From positions 62,001 to 126,000 of the forward strand of contig NZ_QVRA01000012.1 in NCBI RefSeq assembly GCF_003591655.1: 64,000 nt of DNA, written 5' to 3'. This stretch comes from Sphingobium terrigena (GTDB taxonomy: Bacteria > Pseudomonadota > Alphaproteobacteria > Sphingomonadales > Sphingomonadaceae). This document shows, one piece after another, positions 45,504 to 53,868 of this stretch. A model generated the notes under the pieces. It had not been told where the DNA came from. It ran no database searches and saw nothing but the letters and a program-made list of their open reading frames with translations. Position 1 is the stretch's first letter, and every line of letters begins with the position of its first letter. Position numbers and translations under genes: made by a program.

Positions 45504-48447
45504 GGCCAGCCCCATGGTCGTGCTGTTGTGCGGGGGTCGGATCAGCACGTGAGGGCGCCGTCGGACCGTGCCGGCCCTCCTCGACACTCCGTGTCAGGAT
45601 GTTCGTAAGCCACCGATCCACGGTCTCTACCGCCGATTGCGCACGACCAGCGAGCAGATGGGCAAGGCCATCTGGTTCCGGGCGCTCGCGAGCCTCTCGC
45701 TCCGCGCGCATCCGATCCTTGCGCTCCTCGCGATCGCCGCGCTGCTGATCCCGCAGTCGATCCCAGCGCTCTCCGTGGCGCTCCTCGCGGGCCCTGTGAC
45801 TGTCGCGATCGAGCCTGCCGAGGCCTTCTAGTGCGGAGGTCTTCTCACCGGAGTGGCGTTCGAGCTTCTCGACGAGCCGTTCCCGATCCTCGGTCCACAG
45901 CTTCACGCCGTAGCGGGCTCGCGTGATCGCGGTATAATAGTTCTGGCCCGTCACGAGGCCGGAGTTCACCGGCGCCAGCACGTAGGCGCGGTCATAGGTC
46001 TTCGACTGTGCGGAATAGACCGTCTCCGCATAGCCATGGTCCCAGCTCTTGTGCTGCGAAAGGTCGATGTCCTGGACCCGCCCTTCCCGATCCCAGCGGA
46101 TCGTGGCAACGGCTCCATCCAGGCGCTCGACCGTCCCCCGCTCGGCGTTCTTCAAGCCGAGGTCATGGCTCACCAATCGCCACTGAATACGGTCACCCGT
46201 GGCCAAATCGCGCTCTTCGCTGCGGAACACATTGACCTGCGAAGCACGTCCGATACGAGGGTCCCACCGGATGGTCCGACCATGTTCGTCGACCATCCGG
46301 ACCACCTGCCGACCGTTCGCGTCACGGCCGATCCCGACAACCCGATATTCGGCGTCGCGAGCAATCCCGAGCCCGGCATTGTCGCGGGAGAAGATCAGCA
46401 CCTGCCCGCCCGAATAGAAGCGGGCGAAGTGCTTCTCCTGATCCGTCATCCCGGCGGGCGTGAGCACTGAGAGGCGAGCGTCTTCCGCCGCAATTGCGCC
46501 CTCAGTTTTCAGCGCTTCCCGGATCTTGCTGTTGACGATCAGCCGGGTGGCATTCTCCAGCACGAGGATATTGGTGTTGGCGCGGTTCTCCGGTTTGAGC
46601 CTGGTCCATTCGCCGACCAATCCTTTGGCCAGCGCTTCGGCATCCCCACCGCTGACCACCTTGTCGAGGTTCTCAAGCGATGCGGCATAGTTGCCCAGCC
46701 GGGCCTGCGTGACCGCGGCTTTCATCATGCGCGTTTCCTGACGCACGGACTCGGTGAGCTCGGCCGTCGGGAGGCCCAGCTTCTGCAACAGCCAGAAGGC
46801 CTTTCCCTGTTCGATGGCACCCGTCTGCTTGTTGTCACCGAGGATGATCAGCCTTGCGCCGGTGATGCGGCTGATTTCTAGGACACGCAGCGCCTGCCGG
46901 TTGCCGAGCTGGCCCGCCTCGTCGAGCACGAGGACATAGCTGTCATCGATGGTGCGCCCGCCTCCCGCGACGAGACTGGCGACCGTCCGGGAATCGATCC
47001 GTGCGTCGGCGCCAAGTTTGGCCGCCGCCGACGAAGTTGGCGCGAGCGCCATCAGCGTCATTCCTTGTGGCGCGGTGTCGTTCAGTGACTTCACCAGCGT
47101 CGACTTGCCCGCACCAGCGACGCCATGGACCCCGACAAGACGGTCGCCGGTCGTCCCGATGTGAAGGAGCGCTGCCTCCTGGGCGGGATTGAGGCCAGCT
47201 TCGGCCATGACAGCCCGGATGCGTTCGGCCGTCGCAATGGGCGTCGCGTCGCCCAGCGAAAGCGAGAGATGCTCGGAAAGGGCCAGTTCCAGGCGAGCCG
47301 TGCGCCGAGTGGTGCGCCCTCGCGTGTGGATTTCATCTCCGGTTTGATGCCTTGTCGCAAGCAGCTTGAAGCGGTTTTCATGCTCCTCGACCAGGGGGCG
47401 AATATCCGAGAGCCGAACCTCTCCGACATGAGAGGCAAGCGCCAGCCGGAACATGCGTCCCAGATTGTTGACGGCTTCCCGGGTCTCTGCCTGGCGAATA
47501 CCGAACAGCATTGCGCGGGCCGAGGTGCGATCATCCGGGGGCCCGATGTCATGCTCGCTGCGGTCTGCACTTTCTCGCGTGGCGTCGAGTATCTTCCGAT
47601 AAGGCGCCGATCTGGACGCCCACTGGTCGTGCAACTGCTCCAGCGAGATTTTCTCCTTCGGACCACGCGTCGCATAGAAGGATTTCTGTCGGCCGGCTTG
47701 TCCGGTCAGGCCATGCTCCTTGGCATGCGCATTGATCTGTTCGGCCCGCTGCGACATGGCCTTGGCCAGCTCGGACGGTATCCCCCGGATTTCGAAAAGA
47801 CCTTTGCGGGGGTCGAAGTCGATCTGATAGCCAAGCGCGCGAAGGTCGTGCGCCAGCTCGTTGCGATAGACCTGGCCGGCGACGATCTGCTCGACGAACA
47901 TCGCCCTGGTTTCGAGACTGACCATCCGATCGCCGTCCTGGCGGTTGGTCATGTTCATGACGACGACATGCGTGTGGAGGTGCGGATCAAGTTCCCGCGA
48001 TGCATGTTCGGTGAAGCGCGCGAAGATCAGCCGGCCGGTCGTTTCGTGGACGATTTCGCCTGCGACCCGGTGCCGCAGGGAAGCATGTTCCTCGAGATAG
48101 TCGAGCGCTACGCCGACGGCCTTCTCATGGGCAGCGAGGATACGCTCGTCGCCCATGACGAGCGCCATGATCGAGACGGACTTCGGAGCATTGACCGCGA
48201 AATCCCAGCCAGGGTGATGCTGGATCTTCCCCTCGGCGCGGTGACGGCCAAGCTGAAGATCGCCCACCTTCCCGGCAAGCAGATCCTGGAACACGGCCGG
48301 GTCGACCTTACCCTCCAGCCCGAGTTCGGCGGCGATCTGGCCGCCCCACTCCGAATGCTCGTCGGTGCCCTTGGTGTAATAGTCGCCGACCGTATAATAG
48401 CGACTGATATTGGCGGGCGTGCCCTTGAGGCGGATGGGATTGATCAT
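45493..48447 (-). CDS. MobF-family conjugative relaxase (TrwC/TraI-like)
   Basis: This 984-residue protein nicks DNA at oriT and unwinds it for transfer. The TrwC relaxase domain (residues 1-290) has NISRYYTVGDYYTKG, with Tyr pairs near 17-18 and 23-24 expected to attack DNA, and the metal-binding HLHTHVVVMNMTN at 156-168. A RecD-like helicase follows, with Walker A VGVHGVAGAGKSTLVKSLND near 438-457 and VLVLDEAGQLGNRQALRVLE. The C-terminus after residue 860 is a charged coil. It lacks the long C-terminal part of F TraI, so it is TrwC-sized. It overlaps traD (four bases) and the transglycosylase gene. Confidence 0.95.
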   Translation of the reverse strand: MINPIRLKGTPANISRYYTVGDYYTKGTDEHSEWGGQIAAELGLEGKVDPAVFQDLLAGKVGDLQLGRHRAEGKIQHHPGWDFAVNAPKSVSIMALVMGDERILAAHEKAVGVALDYLEEHASLRHRVAGEIVHETTGRLIFARFTEHASRELDPHLHTHVVVMNMTNRQDGDRMVSLETRAMFVEQIVAGQVYRNELAHDLRALGYQIDFDPRKGLFEIRGIPSELAKAMSQRAEQINAHAKEHGLTGQAGRQKSFYATRGPKEKISLEQLHDQWASRSAPYRKILDATRESADRSEHDIGPPDDRTSARAMLFGIRQAETREAVNNLGRMFRLALASHVGEVRLSDIRPLVEEHENRFKLLATRHQTGDEIHTRGRTTRRTARLELALSEHLSLSLGDATPIATAERIRAVMAEAGLNPAQEAALLHIGTTGDRLVGVHGVAGAGKSTLVKSLNDTAPQGMTLMALAPTSSAAAKLGADARIDSRTVASLVAGGGRTIDDSYVLVLDEAGQLGNRQALRVLEISRITGARLIILGDNKQTGAIEQGKAFWLLQKLGLPTAELTESVRQETRMMKAAVTQARLGNYAASLENLDKVVSGGDAEALAKGLVGEWTRLKPENRANTNILVLENATRLIVNSKIREALKTEGAIAAEDARLSVLTPAGMTDQEKHFARFYSGGQVLIFSRDNAGLGIARDAEYRVVGIGRDANGRQVVRMVDEHGRTIRWDPRIGRASQVNVFRSEERDLATGDRIQWRLVSHDLGLKNAERGTVERLDGAVATIRWDREGRVQDIDLSQHKSWDHGYAETVYSAQSKTYDRAYVLAPVNSGLVTGQNYYTAITRARYGVKLWTEDRERLVEKLERHSGEKTSALEGLGRLDRDSHRAREERHGERWDRLRDQQRGDREERKDRMRAEREARERPEPDGLAHLLAGRAQSAVETVDRWLTNILTRSVEEGRHGPTAPSRADPTPAQQHDHGAGHDH

Positions 48448-50489
48448 GCCGGCCTCGCCGAGTTCCGGTCGCCACTATGGCGACCATGCTGGCGCAGCCG
48501 GGAAGCGGTCGGCTTCCCGTAAAGCGTGAGCGGTGGGGACGATGGCTGTGCGACATCTCCGGCGCGGCCCGGGTCGGCCGCCTCCGCAATCGGCGCGTCG
48601 ATCGGTTCCACCGCTTCGGTTGGTGGTGAAGGAGCGGGCTGGCCCAGCGGCAGTTCGGGTCCGCTGTCCGCAGGAGACGAGCGCCGCCGCCGCGTCGTCG
48701 GACGCGAGGGCGGCGGCGGTGGCTCGGCGGGCGGCTCGGGTGGTGCGAGCGGCTCCAAGATCATCCGGACGGGACCGGTCGTGCGCTCCTCAAACGCGGC
48801 TCCGATGGAGGGCATGCGGTTATAGCTGTCCTCGAAACGCACCACGGGCAGATTGCGGCCGAACCGCAGATAGCCGCAAAGATTGGGAAGGTTGGTGACC
48901 TCGGTGTGCATCACCAGCGGCCGGGTCACCTGCATCCGCGAGAGGTTCACGCCGTCCCGCATATCATTGACGCCGTAGGACATGCCTTCATTCGCTTCGA
49001 CCTGCTCGACCTGGCCGAGATTCTCGCTGACATGCTTCGCGGTCGGGGTGTCATTCGCGCGCAGCGCCACCCAGGTTGAGCAGTAGCCGGTGATCGCCGC
49101 GGCATCCTGGATGCCGTAAGTCGCTTCGAGCTGCGGGTAGCTTTGGAAGCCGAGGATACCGCACCCGCCATATTTCCGGGCGCGGGCCAGGAAGTCGGAA
49201 AGGCTCGGCAATTTCTGGAGCGACGGAAGCTCGTCGATAACGCAATAGAGGCGCCGTGCCCGGTCGGGCGAGAGGCTCATGATCGCGCTGATCGCGATAT
49301 CGAGCCATACCGTGATCAGGGGACGGAGCGAGGGAAGCTGATCGGCCTTCACGGTGATGAAGAGCCAACTGTCGTCCCGCTCATTCGCCACCCAGTCGCG
49401 GATCGACAGCCCATCCTCGGTGTCGTCCAGATAGGCAAACGACCGCATCACCGAGGCGAGTTCAGCCTGGATGCCGGCCGAGGTCCGCTCTCCCTCCATG
49501 GAGATGAATGCCGCCGCGTCGGTCCCCTGCGCGAAGGCGGCGAGATCCTTCAGCTTGGAGCGCAGCAGTGTATCGAGAAGGATCGAGACGAGCGTGCGTT
49601 GCTGGCGTGCGAGTTTGCGGAGCACCGCCACCAGGGTGCCGCGAGCAGACTTGGCCCAGAAGGGATCGCCCGCCTTGTCCGGGATCGTGGACTCCGCGAT
49701 CTGGTCATAATGATAGTCCTTGGGGACATCGACCCAGGGGGACCAGCAGTCGGATCGGACGTCCAGCGGGTTGAGCAGGACGTCAATTCCGGGGCGGTAG
49801 AATTTCTCGACGAAGGTGCCGGCGGTATCATAGACGATCGCCCGCTTGCCGCGTTTGCGGATGCCGGCGAGCATCTTGATGATGATGTTGGTCTTGCCGG
49901 TGCCCGGAGCACCGCAGATCAGGATATGCTCCGGCTCGAAGATATCAGGGACGTTGACCCCGCCAATCTCGAAGCTGCCCCGTGCATGACGCCACAGCGC
50001 GCGGCGTACTTCCCGCACAGTTCCGAACCGGGCGCCGCGCAAGAACTGGTTGGAGCCGAGACCCCTTCCCGTCCGGGTGAAATAGAACCAGGCCCAGAAC
50101 AGCATGGCCAGCGCGAACACACCCGAGAGCGCCGCCCCGTGGATGAGATAGCGTTCAAACGCCTCCAGCGTGGTGTGTGCGACCCCGGAGTCGAGAAGTC
50201 CCTTCGGAGTCGTCCAATATTCCCGGCCGGCCGGCGTCTTGAACAATATGGGCGTCGCATTGCCCGGAACCGCGTCCCCCATGAAGGTCGCTTGCCCCAG
50301 CTTCAGCAGGACATAGCGTTCATATTCGGTGGACTTCTCGAACCCGTACCAGATGATCCCGCCGATCCAGATGACCAGCCCCGCCAGCAGGGTCTGATAG
50401 AAGACCTGCGTGGTCATCCGGACATTGTGGACGATCGCCTGGCCGCCGCGCGTCCAGCTCCCCAGCGTATCGTGCCGGAAGATGCTCAT
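48444..50489 (-). CDS. traD: Type IV coupling protein (TraD-like)
   Basis: The 681-residue inner-membrane ATPase links the relaxosome to the secretion channel. Two membrane segments lie near 32-50 (TLLAGLVIWIGGIIWYGF) and 113-138 (ALSGVFALAMLFWAWFYFTR). Walker A is ILICGAPGTGKTNIIIKML at 189-207, and Walker B is RRLYCVIDELPSLQKLPSL. The C-terminal 100 residues are Pro/Ser-rich and disordered (PPEPPAEPPPPPSRPTTRRR). It belongs to the F-type TraD branch, in keeping with the MobF relaxase. It overlaps both neighbours by four bases. Confidence 0.94.
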   Translation of the reverse strand: MSIFRHDTLGSWTRGGQAIVHNVRMTTQVFYQTLLAGLVIWIGGIIWYGFEKSTEYERYVLLKLGQATFMGDAVPGNATPILFKTPAGREYWTTPKGLLDSGVAHTTLEAFERYLIHGAALSGVFALAMLFWAWFYFTRTGRGLGSNQFLRGARFGTVREVRRALWRHARGSFEIGGVNVPDIFEPEHILICGAPGTGKTNIIIKMLAGIRKRGKRAIVYDTAGTFVEKFYRPGIDVLLNPLDVRSDCWSPWVDVPKDYHYDQIAESTIPDKAGDPFWAKSARGTLVAVLRKLARQQRTLVSILLDTLLRSKLKDLAAFAQGTDAAAFISMEGERTSAGIQAELASVMRSFAYLDDTEDGLSIRDWVANERDDSWLFITVKADQLPSLRPLITVWLDIAISAIMSLSPDRARRLYCVIDELPSLQKLPSLSDFLARARKYGGCGILGFQSYPQLEATYGIQDAAAITGYCSTWVALRANDTPTAKHVSENLGQVEQVEANEGMSYGVNDMRDGVNLSRMQVTRPLVMHTEVTNLPNLCGYLRFGRNLPVVRFEDSYNRMPSIGAAFEERTTGPVRMILEPLAPPEPPAEPPPPPSRPTTRRRRSSPADSGPELPLGQPAPSPPTEAVEPIDAPIAEAADPGRAGDVAQPSSPPLTLYGKPTASRLRQHGRHSGDRNSARPA

Positions 50490-50788
50490 GGCCGATCCTG
50501 CTCGGGATCGAGCAGCCCCCTTTCCCGGAGGAGGCGGCGGGCATCGGCGAGGCCCTGTTCAAGGATATCTGGCGTGCGCTTGCCCACCGACGCAGCGAGG
50601 ATTGCGAGCGTCTGTATGCCGGTCGCATGCAGTTCATCGAAGCGGGCGTGATACCCGGTCGGGTCCGTGCCTTCATGGCGATCGAGGATGTCGCGGCAGT
50701 AGGTTGCTGTGGGCGTTCCCGCGTCGCGGGCACGGGCATCGAGGCGCCTGAAAAGGGCGTCATCGACGCGGATTGTAATGCGAGCCAA
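50486..50788 (-). CDS. Ribbon-helix-helix protein, likely relaxosome accessory
   Basis: The 100-residue protein has an N-terminal ribbon-helix-helix pattern (ARITIRVDDALFRRLDARAR, then DAGTPTATYCRDILDRHEG) and a helical C-terminus. It is the first gene of the transfer operon, overlapping traD by four bases, with the candidate oriT just upstream. Position and fold suggest it binds oriT and/or its own promoter, like TraY, TrwA or MobC. I infer the role from context; no specific family is claimed. Confidence 0.75.
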   Translation of the reverse strand: MARITIRVDDALFRRLDARARDAGTPTATYCRDILDRHEGTDPTGYHARFDELHATGIQTLAILAASVGKRTPDILEQGLADARRLLRERGLLDPEQDRP

Positions 50789-50859
50789 GGGCGAGACTCC
50801 GGTCTGGCACCCTGACGATCGTGATGAAGCGCAGCTCTTATACCAGAATTAGCGCTTGA

Positions 50860-51060
50860 TCTCAAGGATTTATGGTCGCTGCCGCTGGCAGCCACATTGT
50901 GCCAAGGAAGATCAAACACTTGGCTCGATCACGCCTATCGCGTGGCTGCCACGGGCAGCCAAACTGCGCCAAAATGGCTGCCGATCTGTGACACATGCAA
51001 GATATTATTAATCCGGCAGAAATTGCGCCGCAGCACCCGTGCGTGGGGTGCATTACAAAC
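50860..51060. other. Candidate origin of transfer (oriT)
   Basis: This gene-free stretch upstream of the transfer operon has three copies of a GGCTGCC motif: GCTGCC/GGCAGC around GCT at 50878-50892, TGGCTGCC/GGCAGCCA around ACG at 50943-50961, and TGGCTGCC at 50975-50982. At 51040-51050 is TGCGTGGGGTG, identical over 11 bases to the left half of the F plasmid nic region (GCGTGGGGTGTGG), flanked by GCACCC at 51033 that pairs with GGGTGC at 51046. The combination of repeats for accessory binding and an F-like nic next to a MobF relaxase operon supports oriT. The nick would lie near 51050. Confidence 0.6.
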
Positions 51061-51165
51061 GCCCCAGGGCGTGCGTCCTCCCTTTCGCTGCGACAGCGTC
51101 GCTGCGTAGCCTCGCACCGGAAGGGGCGCGGCTCCCCCGAAGGGCCTCAATGCAATTTTGGCCTT

Positions 51166-51185
51166 GCGCGCGAGCGCGCGCTTTT
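51166..51185 (+). terminator. Possible hairpin terminator upstream of the 51225 gene
   Basis: GCGCGC at 51166-51171 and GCGCGC at 51174-51179 pair around GA, extended by GC and followed by TTTT at 51182-51185. It could end or attenuate plus-strand transcription leaving the oriT region before the small gene at 51225. The T run is short. Confidence 0.4.
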
Positions 51186-51224
51186 GGATGATGACGCTCG
51201 GCGGGCAGACCCATGAGAAGGACC

Positions 51225-51470
51225 ATGGATATGCCGAAACAAACCGACCGCGAACGCCTTGCCGATCTCGAATCCCGGCGTCGCAAGCTCGATGACGAAG
51301 TCGAGATTGCCCGCCGCGCCTTGCGCGGCAAATATGCTGCTTTGGTTCCCGAACTAGCGGTGGAGACGCTGACCGAACGAGAGTTCCGCGACCTACTGGG
51401 CCAAGCGATCCGTACAGGTGGCGCCCCTGCTCTTGCAGCGCTCAAGGCGCTGCCGGCTCTTCCCCGCTGA
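51225..51470 (+). CDS. Small helical protein near oriT (81 aa)
   Basis: The protein starts MDMPKQTDRERLADLESRRR, forms a charged coiled-coil helix (KLDDEVEIARRALRGKYAAL), and ends with LTEREFRDLLGQAIRTGGAP. AAGGA lies just upstream of the ATG at 51225. It reads away from the transfer operon on the other side of oriT, the place where small TraC/TraD-type or mobilization accessory proteins are often found. I do not recognise the family with certainty. 51471-51618 downstream holds no gene. Confidence 0.65.
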   Translation: MDMPKQTDRERLADLESRRRKLDDEVEIARRALRGKYAALVPELAVETLTEREFRDLLGQAIRTGGAPALAALKALPALPR

Positions 51471-51618
51471 TCGATGAAGTCGCCCGCAGGGCGGCCCAGC
51501 GACGAGCATGGCGGAGCCACGCGCAGGAGGCCGGTGCCCCCTCGGGCGCCGCATCGGCGGGCGACGGACCCGGCACTTCCTGCCGGGTTCCTGAGCCCGG
51601 CGATCCTGTTCGCCCGAC

Positions 51619-51658
51619 AAAAAAAGGGGACGGCCCGGGCATGACCCGAACCGTCCCC
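51619..51658 (-). terminator. Intrinsic terminator of the first DUF2493 gene
   Basis: Read on the minus strand, GGGGACGG (51658-51651) pairs with CCGTCCCC (51633-51626) and is followed by seven T (51625-51619). It lies 12 bases after the stop of the DUF2493 gene. Confidence 0.88.
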
Positions 51659-51670
51659 ATGTCGCGGACC

Positions 51671-52657
51671 TCACCGCGTTCGTGCCCAGACTGGCGCTCC
51701 GCCGTCGCGGCTGATGAGGCGCGGACGAACCCCCGCCTCCCCCAGCACGCGGGCGAGATGCGCCTGGATGCCCGACCCTTCGCAGACGATCGCGTCGGCC
51801 GGACGCAGCGCGGCGATGCGGTCGTTGCGGACGAACCCCGCGCGCTTTCCCAACCCCTTTGGAAGGCCGAGCCTGACCAGCCTGACGTCGTTCGATGCGG
51901 CCCAGCTTTCAGCGATAGCGTCCGCTCCGGTGTCCTGTGCCGTGGTGAGCAGGACCATGTTCGGAATGAAGGCCTTCACCCTGTTCAGCGCGGCGTGGAT
52001 CGGTCGATAGTCGTCCCATGCCGCGCCGCCCGAGAAGGCCACGATCGGCCCTTGCGGATGGTGCTGGTCGATCCTGCGATTGCGGCGGGCTGCGAGGAAG
52101 TCGGTTGCGTCTATGACCGAGGCGGTGCGTTTGCTCGACACCAGCGATCCGCGCGCACTGGACCATGGCTTGCCGGTCTCGGCCCGGAACGATGCGGCGG
52201 CGTGGTCCCGCATGCAGGCGATGGCGTCGTTCGCTTCATCGAGTTCCCGGCATTTCAGCTGCGCCTGCTCCAGCTCGTCCATCATCACCTCGCTCCCGTC
52301 CGCGCACCGGATGAGATCCTTCACCGCGCGCGCGGCGTCGTCGGCCTGTCCTGCCAGGCCCCGTGCCGTGCTGTGCAGGCTGTTGACGATGCCCCAGGCG
52401 ATGCGCTCGGCGACCCGTTCCAGCCTGGTGTCGCGCAGGACATCGAAGACGGTGCCGATCAGGAGTTCGGTCGCCAGCTGCACCTGCATCGGATCGGGCA
52501 TGTCGGCGAGGCGTTCGTCCTCTCCCCGCGCGACGCGGATGCCATCGAGGTCGGAGCTGAAGGCGGCGGTGAAGTCGTTGCTGGGCCCGGCTGTTTCCTC
52601 GGCGATGAGATCGGCGATTTCGGTGAAGTCCCGGATGGTGCGCTTGAAGTTCGTCAT
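51671..52657 (-). CDS. DUF2493 (SLOG-fold, YspA-like) protein, copy 1
   Basis: The 328-residue protein has a helical N-terminal half with no known name (IRDFTEIADLIAEETAGPSN; AWGIVNSLHSTARGLAGQAD) and a C-terminal DUF2493 domain of the SLOG (Rossmann-like) superfamily: GPIVAFSGGAAWDDYRPIHA, MVLLTTAQDTGADAIAESWA, and ADAIVCEGSGIQAHLARVLG. SLOG domains bind nucleotides or nucleotide derivatives. ATG at 52657 follows CAGGAGGTCATC. The gene at 53869 is a clear paralogue with the same layout. Families of this type are typical of sphingomonad plasmids and integrative elements; the exact role is unknown. Confidence 0.85.
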   Translation of the reverse strand: MTNFKRTIRDFTEIADLIAEETAGPSNDFTAAFSSDLDGIRVARGEDERLADMPDPMQVQLATELLIGTVFDVLRDTRLERVAERIAWGIVNSLHSTARGLAGQADDAARAVKDLIRCADGSEVMMDELEQAQLKCRELDEANDAIACMRDHAAASFRAETGKPWSSARGSLVSSKRTASVIDATDFLAARRNRRIDQHHPQGPIVAFSGGAAWDDYRPIHAALNRVKAFIPNMVLLTTAQDTGADAIAESWAASNDVRLVRLGLPKGLGKRAGFVRNDRIAALRPADAIVCEGSGIQAHLARVLGEAGVRPRLISRDGGAPVWARTR

Positions 52658-52760
52658 GATGACCTCCTGTTTCTTGAAAGAGGTCATTTCCCCTGCACGG
52701 GCTCCGAGCGCCGGGGTCAAGGATCGCGAAGCGACCGCTTTAGCGGCGGTGGGGGTCACG

Positions 52761-52822
52761 ATTTTCTTTGGCGTCGCGCGACGTGTGCATGAGAGCGCTG
52801 CCCTCTGTTCGCCAAAGAAAAT
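52761..52822. repeat. 13-base inverted repeat
   Basis: ATTTTCTTTGGCG at 52761-52773 is matched by its exact reverse complement CGCCAAAGAAAAT at 52810-52822, with 36 bases between. It lies in the 349-base gap between the first DUF2493 gene and the DUF5983 gene. The spacing suits a protein-binding or recombination site more than a terminator. No gene is seen in 52658-53006. Confidence 0.7.
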
Positions 52823-52921
52823 GGTGGGGCCCCGCCGTCCTTGAGGCCGGTGCTGTCCCCGTGCCATCATAAGACTTGTTGAGAGAGATATTTTACACGG
52901 AACGGTGCCGCTGGGTGCCAA

Positions 52922-52956
52922 AGCTATCCCATGGGCTCGATGCCCATGGGATAGCT
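52922..52956. repeat. Perfect 15-base hairpin
   Basis: AGCTATCCCATGGGC at 52922-52936 pairs perfectly with GCCCATGGGATAGCT at 52942-52956 around TCGAT. Each arm contains the smaller palindrome CCCATGGG. No T run follows on either strand, so it is unlikely to be an ordinary terminator, though it lies 50 bases after the DUF5983 stop. Confidence 0.8.
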
Positions 52957-53006
52957 CCACGCACAGCCAAAGTCAGCGGGAGGACAGGATGGGAGACGCC
53001 ATCATC

Positions 53007-53264
53007 TCACCAGTGATAGGTGGGCAGGCCGGGATACTCCTGCGCATCGCGGTCAAGCATGATCCAGTCCACCCCGGCCCGGCTTGCGACATCAAAGCAA
53101 TCTGCAAGATCAGCGGGCAGGTCATCAGGCAAGTCGGTGGGCACATAGACGAACCATCCATAATCGCCTTTCTCGAAGGCGGCGAAGGGCGCGGCGTGCA
53201 GATAGACGTTGCACGTCTCAGCGGTGACGTTGGCGGTCGACAGGACCAGCATGCGCTCGATCAT
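53007..53264 (-). CDS. DUF5983 family protein
   Basis: This 85-residue protein matches DUF5983: MIERMLVLSTANVTAETCNV at the start, GDYGWFVYVPTDLPDDLPAD in the middle and ASRAGVDWIMLDRDAQEYPG near the end, finishing with LPTYHW. AGAGGAG precedes the ATG at 53264. It is in a same-strand run with two other small genes and the second DUF2493 gene. The family is common on plasmids and integrative elements and its role is unknown. Confidence 0.82.
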   Translation of the reverse strand: MIERMLVLSTANVTAETCNVYLHAAPFAAFEKGDYGWFVYVPTDLPDDLPADLADCFDVASRAGVDWIMLDRDAQEYPGLPTYHW

Positions 53265-53281
53265 GGCTCTTGCTCCTCTCT

Positions 53282-53488
53282 TCATGTCCCGGACCAGTTC
53301 ATCACCTCAAAACCCGCATCGACCGGTATGTGCTCGCAGAGAAGTTCAACGATGCAGGTGGCGACGTCAGGGACTTCAGCGGTGCCGAAGCGGTCCCCCG
53401 CGTCTTCTCGTTTCCCGAAGGAGATCAGCGCGGCCTCGTAAAGGGCAGCGGGGTCGAAGACGTTGAGGTCAAGTCGGACAATGGTCAT
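53282..53488 (-). CDS. Small hypothetical protein (68 aa)
   Basis: The protein starts MTIVRLDLNVFDPAALYEAA and ends CIVELLCEHIPVDAGFEVMN plus WSGT. AAGGAG lies eight bases before the ATG at 53488. The gene lies 17 bases before DUF5983 on the same strand. Composition is that of a small soluble alpha/beta protein. No family is recognised, but it fits the set of small accessory genes in this segment. 53489-53624 upstream holds no gene. Confidence 0.7.
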   Translation of the reverse strand: MTIVRLDLNVFDPAALYEAALISFGKREDAGDRFGTAEVPDVATCIVELLCEHIPVDAGFEVMNWSGT

Positions 53489-53624
53489 CGGGTTTGCTCC
53501 TTCTCCAGTTTCCAAAGGCCCCGGGGACGGCTTGCGCAGCAGCCAGCCCCCGAGGTCAAAATGCTTCATGCTGGTCGCCCGCCACCTCAAGGCGCGGCCT
53601 GAGGGACAACATGGATCCTCCCTG

Positions 53625-53855
53625 TCAGTGGAGAACCGAGTCCGTCGGCGGCCGGTAGGCATCGAACGGATTGCCATCATGGAGATGGCCGAAAGGGGTG
53701 ATGACATAATCGCCGCCCTCCCGTCCGACCGCGCAGATGACATAGCGAGGCTCGCCGGTTTCCGTGTCGGTGCATTCGACAAGCGCGAGGTCTCCCGCTT
53801 CCGCAGCCTGAAGCAGCGTCGAGAAGTTCCGCCGAAAGGCGTCTGGAATAGCCAT
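53625..53855 (-). CDS. DUF6117 family protein
   Basis: The 76-residue protein matches DUF6117: MAIPDAFRRNFSTLLQAAEA, then DLALVECTDTETGEPRYVIC and AVGREGGDYVITPFGHLHDG. The ATG at 53855 is preceded by GAGGGGGAAAGGGGC. It starts 13 bases after the second DUF2493 gene and is probably co-transcribed with it. Function unknown; the family is characteristic of sphingomonad mobile elements. Confidence 0.82.
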   Translation of the reverse strand: MAIPDAFRRNFSTLLQAAEAGDLALVECTDTETGEPRYVICAVGREGGDYVITPFGHLHDGNPFDAYRPPTDSVLH

Positions 53856-53868
53856 GCCCCTTTCCCCC

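Noticed and set aside
45853..46470. Plus-strand frame of 205 codons opposite the relaxase
   Set aside because: Shadow of the MobF relaxase, whose helicase motifs are on the minus strand.
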